Under the pieces are notes generated by a model, which worked only from the letters and a program-made list of their open reading frames with translations, was not told the DNA's origin and made no database searches. A program made the position numbers and the translations under genes. This document shows positions 58,521 through 64,000 of a DNA stretch of 64,000 nucleotides, piece by piece (position 1 is the first letter of the stretch; the number at the start of each line of letters is the position of its first letter). This stretch comes from Methylibium sp. NZG (GTDB lineage Bacteria > Pseudomonadota > Gammaproteobacteria > Burkholderiales > Burkholderiaceae_C): the NCBI GenBank assembly GCA_001263235.1, contig LGRD01000010.1, forward strand, positions 94,848-158,847, written 5' to 3'.

Positions 58521-61184
58521 ATGAACACGTTGTGGATGCTGCTGCGCCAGGTGTCGTGGCCCGAGGCGCGGCACCACGCGTGGCGGCACCTCACCGCGTG
58601 GCTGTCGGTGGTGCTCGGCGTGGCGCTGGCGTTTTCGGTGCACCTGATCAACCAGTCGGCGCTGGGCGAGTTCAGCGCTGCGGTGCGGCAGGTCAACGGT
58701 CAGCCCGACTTCGAGCTGCGTGCGCAGCGCAGCGGCTTCGACGAGCAGATTTACGCGCGCGTGGCAGCGCACCCGCAGGTGGCGGTGGCCAGCCCGGTCG
58801 TCGAGATCGAAACCTACGCGCTCGACGCGCAGGCTCAGCGCGTGAGCCTGCGCGTGCTCGGGGTGGACGCGCTGGTGGCCGCAGCGGTGGCGCCGGGGTT
58901 GATGCCGGTGCCGGCAGCAATCGCTGCATCGCCGCCGCCGCCGTCGCCGTCTGCCTTGCCGCCCGCTTCTTTGTCCGAGTCCACGCCTGCCGCGGCAGCA
59001 TCGGCTCCGGCATCCGCAGCAACTGCCAGCGAGCCGCAAGACCGCGCCTCGCCCGACGGCCGCGCCGTGCTCGACCCCGACGCGCTGTTCCTCAACCCTG
59101 CCGCGCAGCGTCGCCTCGGCGTTGCCCCCACGCTGCAATTGCAAAGCGGCGCGCAAACCGTGCCGCTGCAGGTGCGCGGGAGCGTCAACGCCGACGGCCC
59201 GCCACTGGCGGTGATGGACATTGCCGGCGCGCAGGCCGCGTTCGGCTGGCTCGGGCGCATCAGCCGCATCGACGTGCGCTTGCGGCCCGGCGCCGACCGA
59301 ACCACCGTGCTGCGCGAGCTCGCGCTGCCGGCGTCGATTCGGGCCGCCGCGCCCGACGAATCGGCGCAGCGCGTCTCCAACCTGTCGCGTGCCTACCGCG
59401 TGAACCTGACGGTGCTGGCGCTGGTGGCGCTCTTCACCGGCGGCTTTCTGGTGTTCTCGATCCTGTCGCTGTCGGTCGCCAAGCGGCTGCCGCAACTCGC
59501 GCTGCTGGGCGTGCTCGGGCTCACCGCGCGCGAGCGGCAGGCGCTGGTGCTGGTCGAGTCGGCACTGCTCGGCGTGGCCGGCAGCGTGGCCGGGCTGGTG
59601 CTGGGCACCGGGCTGGCGGCGCTGGCGTTGCGGCTGCTGTCGGGCGACCTGGGCGGCGCGTACTTTCCGGGCGTCACGCCGAGCCTGCATTTCAGCGTGC
59701 TGGCGGCGCTCGTCTACGGCACGCTCGGCGTGGTCGCGGCAATCGTCGGCGGCTGGTTGCCGGCGCGCATGGCGCAGCGCATCGCGCCGGCGCAGGCCTT
59801 GAAGGGGCTGGGCGATGCGTCTTCCCGTTCCGGCGCGGCCTGGTGGGGCCCGGCACTGCTGCTACTCGGCGTGCTGCTGACGCAGGCGCCGCCGGTGGCC
59901 GAGTTGCCGCTGGCCGCGTATGTGTCGGTGGCGTGCTTGCTGCTCGGTGGCATCGCGTGCGTGCCGGCGGGCGTGGGGCTGTTGCTGCGCTGGGTCAAGC
60001 CGCCCGAGCAGCCGCTGAGCCTGCTGGCGGTGGAGCGCGCGCGCCACCAGCGCCACACCGCCACCATCGCGGTGGCCGGCGTGGTGGCGAGCCTGAGCCT
60101 GTCGGTGGCGCTCACGGTGATGGTGGCGAGCTTTCGCGAGTCGGTCACGCAATGGCTGGGCACGGTGCTGCCGGCCGACCTGTACGCACGCACCGCCACC
60201 AGCAGCGCGATGGCCGATGTGGTGTACCTCCCGCCCACGCTCACAACGGCCGCCGCCGCGCTGCCCGGCGTGCTGCGCGCCGAAACGCAGCGCGTGTCGC
60301 AAATGCAGCTCGACGCCAACCGCCCCGCCGTCGCGTTGATCGCCCGCCCGCTAGCCGACCCGGCGCGCGCGCTGCCGCTGGTCGGCGAGCTGGTGCCGGC
60401 CGTGCCCGGCGTGACCTCGGCGTACGTCAGCGAGGCGATGGTGAGCCTGTACGGCGCGGCCGTCGGCACGCGCCTCGCGCTGCCGCTGCCAGCCGCGCGC
60501 GGCGAACCGCGCACCGAGAGCGTGTTCGTTCGCGGCGTCTGGCGCGACTACGCACGCCAGCACGGCGCGGTGATGCTGGACGCCGCCGACTTTCAACGCC
60601 TGACCGGCGACGACCGCGCCAACGACCTCGCGCTGTGGCTGCAACCGGGCGCCGACGAGGCCGCGCTGCGCCAGCGCATCAGCGCGCTGGCGGGCGCTTC
60701 GCAAGGCAATGCGACTCCGCTCGAATTCGCCTCCGTCAGCGAGATCCGCGCCACCTCGCTGCGCATCTTCGACCGCAGCTTTGCGGTGACCTACTGGCTG
60801 CAGGCGGTGGCGATCGCGATTGGCCTGTTCGGCATCGCGGCCAGCTTCTCGGCACAGGTGCTGGCGCGCAAGCGCGAGTTCGGCCTGCTGGCGCACCTGG
60901 GGCTGACGCGCCGGCAGGTGCTCAGCGTGGTCGCCGCCGAGGGCGCGGTGTGGACGGCCGCCGGCGCACTGCTCGGCTTGCTGCTCGGGCTGGCGGTGAG
61001 CGTGGTGCTGGTCAAGGTGGTCAACCCGCAGAGCTTTCACTGGACGATGGATCTGCTGCTGCCCTGGGGGCGCCTGGCGCTGCTGTGCGCGGCGGTCGTG
61101 GCGGCCGGCACGCTCACGGCCTGGGTCGCCGCACGCGGCGCGGCGACGCGGCAGATGGCGTTGGCGGTGAAGGAAGACTGGTAA
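58521..61184 (+). CDS. FtsX-family ABC transporter permease (YbbP-like)
   Basis: An 887-residue permease. The first membrane helix ([21 protein letters not shown]) is followed by a large periplasmic domain, an FtsX core ([20 protein letters not shown] ... [24 protein letters not shown]), further helices, a second periplasmic domain and a second FtsX core ([20 protein letters not shown] ... [18 protein letters not shown]). The double FtsX layout fits YbbP and related permeases. An Ala/Pro/Ser-rich insert (about residues 130-175) interrupts the first periplasmic domain. With the upstream ATPase it likely handles lipid or lysophospholipid substrates at the envelope, which is inferred from family only. 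Confidence 0.9.
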   Translation: MNTLWMLLRQVSWPEARHHAWRHLTAWLSVVLGVALAFSVHLINQSALGEFSAAVRQVNGQPDFELRAQRSGFDEQIYARVAAHPQVAVASPVVEIETYALDAQAQRVSLRVLGVDALVAAAVAPGLMPVPAAIAASPPPPSPSALPPASLSESTPAAAASAPASAATASEPQDRASPDGRAVLDPDALFLNPAAQRRLGVAPTLQLQSGAQTVPLQVRGSVNADGPPLAVMDIAGAQAAFGWLGRISRIDVRLRPGADRTTVLRELALPASIRAAAPDESAQRVSNLSRAYRVNLTVLALVALFTGGFLVFSILSLSVAKRLPQLALLGVLGLTARERQALVLVESALLGVAGSVAGLVLGTGLAALALRLLSGDLGGAYFPGVTPSLHFSVLAALVYGTLGVVAAIVGGWLPARMAQRIAPAQALKGLGDASSRSGAAWWGPALLLLGVLLTQAPPVAELPLAAYVSVACLLLGGIACVPAGVGLLLRWVKPPEQPLSLLAVERARHQRHTATIAVAGVVASLSLSVALTVMVASFRESVTQWLGTVLPADLYARTATSSAMADVVYLPPTLTTAAAALPGVLRAETQRVSQMQLDANRPAVALIARPLADPARALPLVGELVPAVPGVTSAYVSEAMVSLYGAAVGTRLALPLPAARGEPRTESVFVRGVWRDYARQHGAVMLDAADFQRLTGDDRANDLALWLQPGADEAALRQRISALAGASQGNATPLEFASVSEIRATSLRIFDRSFAVTYWLQAVAIAIGLFGIAASFSAQVLARKREFGLLAHLGLTRRQVLSVVAAEGAVWTAAGALLGLLLGLAVSVVLVKVVNPQSFHWTMDLLLPWGRLALLCAAVVAAGTLTAWVAARGAATRQMALAVKEDW

Positions 61185-61208
61185 CGCGCCTCGGGGCGTA
61201 TCGCTGCG

Positions 61209-61275
61209 CACTCACGCACACGCACACGCATACGCACACGCATGCACACGCACCTCACACCTCGCACCTCGCACC
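61209..61275. repeat. CA/ACGC-rich simple sequence repeat
   Basis: A purine-pyrimidine alternating stretch of CACACGCA-type units (ACGCACACGCACACGCATACGCACACG...), then CTCACAC/CTCGCAC units. It fills the space between the convergent ABC permease and lipoprotein genes. Slippage-prone, and possibly Z-DNA forming. Confidence 0.75.
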
Positions 61276-61311
61276 ATGCAAGCGTGCACGCCCACGTGGC
61301 CTGCTCAAGCT

Positions 61312-62301
61312 CTACTTCTGGTGGCACCCTGCGCACGCAAAGCGCGTGTGGTTCATGACGACGTTGTCGCCTGCGGCCTTGTTCCGCCCCGGCAGGTTGA
61401 ACGCGGCCACGTTGGCTTCAGCGCGTGCAATGCGATCCTCCAGCACGCCGTTGAACTTCCACTGCGCGTAGTCGGGCGAGAGCTTCGCGTTGGCGTAGAT
61501 CTTCTGCGCCGTCTGCCAGTCGCCCGCCTTCACCAGCATGTCGCCCATGTTCATGAAGAAGCCCTCGAAGTTGTGCGGCGCGATCCACGAGTTCCAGCAC
61601 ACGCGGTTGGGGCCGGTCTGCGTGGCCAGTTTCATGTAGCTGTCGAAGGCGGGGTTGCGCCGGTCCACGGTGGCGCCCACGCATTCGTCGAGCGTGCGCC
61701 ACTGCCAGGCCAGACCTTCCTTGAAGCGCGCTGACTCAGCCGGCTGCGGGCTCATCACGTAGCCGGCGGTGAACAGGTTGAACTCGGGCCACGCGTCGAT
61801 CGCGTCGAGCATCGTGAAGTAGCCCTGGCGGGTGAGCTTCTCGTCCTTGTGGATCGCCGCCTCGGCCAGCATCGACGAGGCCAGGAAGCCCTGGTAGCGC
61901 GCCTCGCCGGGGTGCAGCGCCACCGCCTCCTGAAAGAACTTGCGCGCCAGCACCGCGTCGTCGGTGATGCTGGGCAAGAGCGACTCCTGGCGTGCGCTTT
62001 CAGCCAGCCGCCAGATGTGCAGAAAGCCGACGTGCGCCGCGGTGACCGCATCGCCCGGTGTTTGCAGGTAGGCGCCCTTCACGGCCTGCATCGCACGCGG
62101 GATGCCGTCGTAGTCGCCATCGTGCAGCGTCTTCCAGAACAGCGTGTCGGCGCGCAGCGCGGCCTCGCTGCGGGCGGCGGAGGCGGGTTTGACGGGAGCC
62201 GTCTGCACGGCCATGAAGCTGCAGCCGGCCAAGAGCGTGCAGGCCAGGGTGACGGCCGCGTGCCAGGCATGGCGCCGAGAGGTGGATTCGTGCGTGTTCA
62301 T
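61312..62301 (-). CDS. lipoprotein with TPR-like repeats and C-terminal CxxCH
   Basis: A 329-residue lipoprotein (signal AAVTLACTLLAGCSF, lipobox LAGC). The rest is mostly helical with TPR-like segments (AVLARKFFQEAVALHPGEARYQGFLASSML; DMLVKAGDWQTAQKIYANAKLSPDYAQW). It ends in FACAGCHQK, a CxxCH heme-c motif five residues from the end. A heme attached at the very C-terminus without room for a cytochrome fold is unusual; the cysteines could instead bind a metal or form a disulfide. No named family is recognised. ATG at 62301; the open frame further upstream is not lipoprotein-like. Confidence 0.8.
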   Translation of the reverse strand: MNTHESTSRRHAWHAAVTLACTLLAGCSFMAVQTAPVKPASAARSEAALRADTLFWKTLHDGDYDGIPRAMQAVKGAYLQTPGDAVTAAHVGFLHIWRLAESARQESLLPSITDDAVLARKFFQEAVALHPGEARYQGFLASSMLAEAAIHKDEKLTRQGYFTMLDAIDAWPEFNLFTAGYVMSPQPAESARFKEGLAWQWRTLDECVGATVDRRNPAFDSYMKLATQTGPNRVCWNSWIAPHNFEGFFMNMGDMLVKAGDWQTAQKIYANAKLSPDYAQWKFNGVLEDRIARAEANVAAFNLPGRNKAAGDNVVMNHTRFACAGCHQK

Positions 62302-62597
62302 GTTGAGACTCCGTTGGAAGGAAAGGCCGCGTGCGATTGCAGCGCCGCCACTGTGCCGGCCACGGGCTGCGGCGTCGCCGGGCGTGCGACGAAGTGCGTG
62401 GGTGCGGCGCGAAGCGGCGCCCAGCGCCCACGCGGCTGCACCGAGGGCTCGACCGAGGGCTGGCCGGTGCGGCGTTCTCCTACAGCCAGGCTCGGCAAAG
62501 CCCGACTGCACCGGCCCCCGCACGCGCCTAGCCTTGGAATCAAGCGGTCGGGGCCACCTGCCTCGCCGCTTCTTCTTCACAACCCAGGAGTATCGAC
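62302..62597. other. 296-base divergent region
   Basis: It separates the CxxCH lipoprotein gene (minus) from the small secreted-protein gene (plus). CCAGGAG at 62584-62590 is the ribosome-binding site of the latter. No gene, strong hairpin or clear -35/-10 pair was found. Confidence 0.45.
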
Positions 62598-62861
62598 ATG
62601 AACGTTTCCAAACTCATCGTCTCGTCAGTGGCTGCCGTGCCTGTGGTGGGCGCCATCGGTCTGGCCTACGCGCAAACGACGACGCAACCGGCCCCCACCG
62701 ACACGCCGTCGAACCCCAGCGGAACGATGACGCAGCCGACCACACCCGCCAGCCCCTCGGTTGCGCCGATGCCCACCACGCCGATGCCCGCCACCCCCGA
62801 CACGACGACCAACTCGTCCGGCATGAGCAACGAGCGTGAGGCGCAGATCGACCGCAACTGA
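62598..62861 (+). CDS. small secreted Thr/Pro-rich protein
   Basis: An 87-residue protein with a signal peptide (KLIVSSVAAVPVVGAIGLAYAQ, cleaved after AYA). A low-complexity Thr/Pro/Ser tail (TTTQPAPTDTPSNP, PMPTTPMPATPDT) ends NEREAQIDRN. ATG follows AGGAG at good spacing, which makes a real gene likely. No function can be assigned; similar short Thr/Pro-rich periplasmic proteins are common in Burkholderiales. It is the first of two closely spaced plus-strand genes, 48 bases before the L,D-transpeptidase-like gene. Confidence 0.72.
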   Translation: MNVSKLIVSSVAAVPVVGAIGLAYAQTTTQPAPTDTPSNPSGTMTQPTTPASPSVAPMPTTPMPATPDTTTNSSGMSNEREAQIDRN

Positions 62862-62909
62862 TCGGGCTGCTGCTCGCTCGGCGGCCGGTGACGAACTGAC
62901 ACGGAGCAA

Positions 62910-63761
62910 GTGCCCTTGCTGCACGCCCCGTCGAAGCCGCTCGCCGCGCTGGCGTCCGACCCCGAACTCGCCGACGGCCTGCGCCGCGGCCTGTTGTTGG
63001 GGCTGGCGACGCTGGCGCTCGTCTTGCCACCCTCGGTGAAGCTCGGGCCGGCGGGTGCAGACGGGGTCGGACGGACGGCGGCGCCCGCGGCCGCAGCAAC
63101 CGCCGGGCCCCGCTACGCCGACTTCGACGCCGATCCCGCCAGCCCCCCACCCTCTGCCGATGTGCGCCATGTGGCGGATTGGGTCGCCGACTCCGGCGAC
63201 CACGCCGGCCTCGGCTTCGTGATCGTCGACAAACAACACGCGATGGTGCATGTGTTCGACGCACAGGCGCGGCGGGTCGCTGCCTCGCCTGCGCTGCTCG
63301 GCTCGGCGAGGGCCGATCACACCGTACCGGGCATCGGCCAACGACCGCTGGAGCAGGTGCTCCCTGAAGAGCGCACCACGCCCGCGGGCCGCTTCGTCGC
63401 GGAGCGCGGCCGCAACACGCTCGGTGAAGACGTGGTTTGGGTCGACTACGACGCGGCCGTCTCCATCCACCGCGTTCGCACCACCACACCATCGGAGCGC
63501 CGCCTGCAGCGGCTGGCCTCGCCGACGATCGACGACAACCGGATTTCATACGGGTGCATCAACGTGCCGGTGGCCTTCTTCGAGGCGCACGTCGCGCCGC
63601 TCTTTGCCAGCCACCGCGCGGTGGTGTACGTGCTGCCGGAGGTCTGGCCGGTGCAGGCCGTGTTCGGCTCCCACGATGTGCGCGCAAGGCAGGCGCTCGC
63701 CAGCGAACTGACGCATGTTGACCGCACTTTCCCTCGGCTCGCCATCGATCGCCGCCGCTAG
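62910..63761 (+). CDS. L,D-transpeptidase-like (YkuD) protein with altered signature
   Basis: A 283-residue protein with an N-terminal hydrophobic segment (GLLLGLATLALVLPPSV) and a YkuD-like domain. FVIVDKQHAMVHVFD opens the fold, and TTPAGRF and VSIHRVRTTTPSERR (with a conserved His) lead to the active-site region ISYGCINVP (Tyr214, Cys216). In typical L,D-transpeptidases the motif is S/T-H-G-C; here tyrosine replaces that histidine, while the cysteine and the distal histidine remain. A peptidoglycan or lipoprotein-crosslinking role is possible, and activity is uncertain. The start is GTG with ACGGAG upstream. Confidence 0.82.
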   Translation: MPLLHAPSKPLAALASDPELADGLRRGLLLGLATLALVLPPSVKLGPAGADGVGRTAAPAAAATAGPRYADFDADPASPPPSADVRHVADWVADSGDHAGLGFVIVDKQHAMVHVFDAQARRVAASPALLGSARADHTVPGIGQRPLEQVLPEERTTPAGRFVAERGRNTLGEDVVWVDYDAAVSIHRVRTTTPSERRLQRLASPTIDDNRISYGCINVPVAFFEAHVAPLFASHRAVVYVLPEVWPVQAVFGSHDVRARQALASELTHVDRTFPRLAIDRRR

Positions 63762-63809
63762 CATTTCGCCTCATCACGGCACGTCGAAGCCGTTGTCGAT
63801 GGCGGTGGC

Positions 63810-64000
63810 ATGCGGGTTTCAGCGCAGGGGCGATTCGATGGGTGGGCGCTGCTCGGGTGGGCGTTTCCTGGGCGGGCGTTCGGCTGGCTGCGCGCCTTCA
63901 CGCACCCGCCCTCCCGTCGCAGGCTCGGTCGCGTCGGAGCCGCCTGCGCACTGGTGGCCGCGTCGCTGTGGGATGTATGCCGGGTAGGGGGCTGGACGAC
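63810..64000 (+). CDS. possible 5' part of a gene running off the window
   Basis: An ATG at 63810 opens a frame with no stop to the end of the window (about 63 codons). It is Arg/Trp-rich with one mildly hydrophobic stretch (GAACALVAASLWDVC). There is no clear ribosome-binding site and no family match. It may be chance in GC-rich DNA. Confidence 0.25.
   Translation, partial: MRVSAQGRFDGWALLGWAFPGRAFGWLRAFTHPPSRRRLGRVGAACALVAASLWDVCRVGGWT

Noticed and set aside
63715..63987. 90-residue open frame overlapping the end of the L,D-transpeptidase-like gene
   Set aside because: Overlaps a better-supported gene by 47 bases, Gly/Arg/Pro-rich and without a ribosome-binding site.

Overview
The window is high-GC chromosomal DNA from a betaproteobacterium, most likely in the order Burkholderiales (a Rubrivivax/Leptothrix/Piscinibacter-like lineage). 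The main reasons are the housekeeping set (hslR-grpE-dnaK-dnaJ, hemH, dnaG-rpoD), an endonuclease-type MutL, a FimV-like protein, an H-NS-type protein with the betaproteobacterial C-terminal motif, and a Bug/Tct tripartite transporter. Genes are densely packed on both strands. Strong GC3 bias produces long false antisense reading frames over nearly every real gene.

Layout, part 1. 0.1-9.8 kb: a YbdL-type aminotransferase, a FimV-like protein, a class II aldolase divergent from a Crp-type regulator, an aminoglycoside-phosphotransferase-like kinase paired with an acyl-CoA dehydrogenase (the bacterial two-gene version of ACAD10/11), and a hybrid PAS histidine kinase. 9.8-18.5 kb: a CPA2 antiporter, tRNA-Arg(TCT), tRNA-Pro(TGG), small membrane proteins, HrpA helicase divergent from ArgA, and YggX. 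18.5-23.3 kb: a ferric-iron binding protein with a possible Fur-like operator, an H-NS-like protein with a clear promoter and terminator, and a MASE1-PAS-GGDEF-EAL protein. 23.3-30.1 kb: dnaG, rpoD, an adenylate cyclase-FHA fusion and hemH.

Layout, part 2. 30.2-42.1 kb is the most unusual block. It contains a tctA-tctB-tctC transporter (minus strand), a divergent 1703-residue lipoprotein, a small c-type cytochrome, a Sco copper chaperone and a TctD/TctE-like two-component system. The large lipoprotein joins a galactose-oxidase-type copper radical oxidase, with all active-site residues recognisable, to a discoidin domain, Ig/PKD domains, a YVTN propeller, a di-heme cytochrome-c-peroxidase-like domain and a PA14 domain. 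The block sits between hemH and hslR-grpE, which are usually close together in Burkholderiales, so it looks inserted. The likely logic is that the oxidase acts on an alcohol or sugar outside the cytoplasm and makes peroxide, the heme domain deals with peroxide or electrons, Sco and the cytochrome support copper loading and electron exit, and the Tct system senses and imports the carboxylate product. This logic is inferred.

Layout, part 3. 42.1-46.7 kb: hslR-grpE-dnaK-dnaJ with two RpoH-like promoters. 46.7-49.2 kb: a cupin, a VapC/Phd toxin-antitoxin pair, and a spore-photoproduct-lyase-like radical SAM gene with a near-consensus LexA box just before its start codon. 49.24-49.54 kb: a 296-bp MITE-like element with perfect 30-bp terminal inverted repeats, TA duplications and nested hairpins. 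49.6-61.2 kb: DedA, MutL, a lipoprotein hydrolase, an RsuA-family pseudouridine synthase with a long low-complexity N-terminus, RidA, a Bcr-type MFS exporter, MiaA with competing upstream hairpins, and an ABC ATPase/permease pair. 61.3-64 kb: a lipoprotein ending in a CxxCH motif, a small secreted Thr/Pro-rich protein, and an L,D-transpeptidase-like protein with an altered signature. No CRISPR array, rRNA, prophage or transposase gene was seen.
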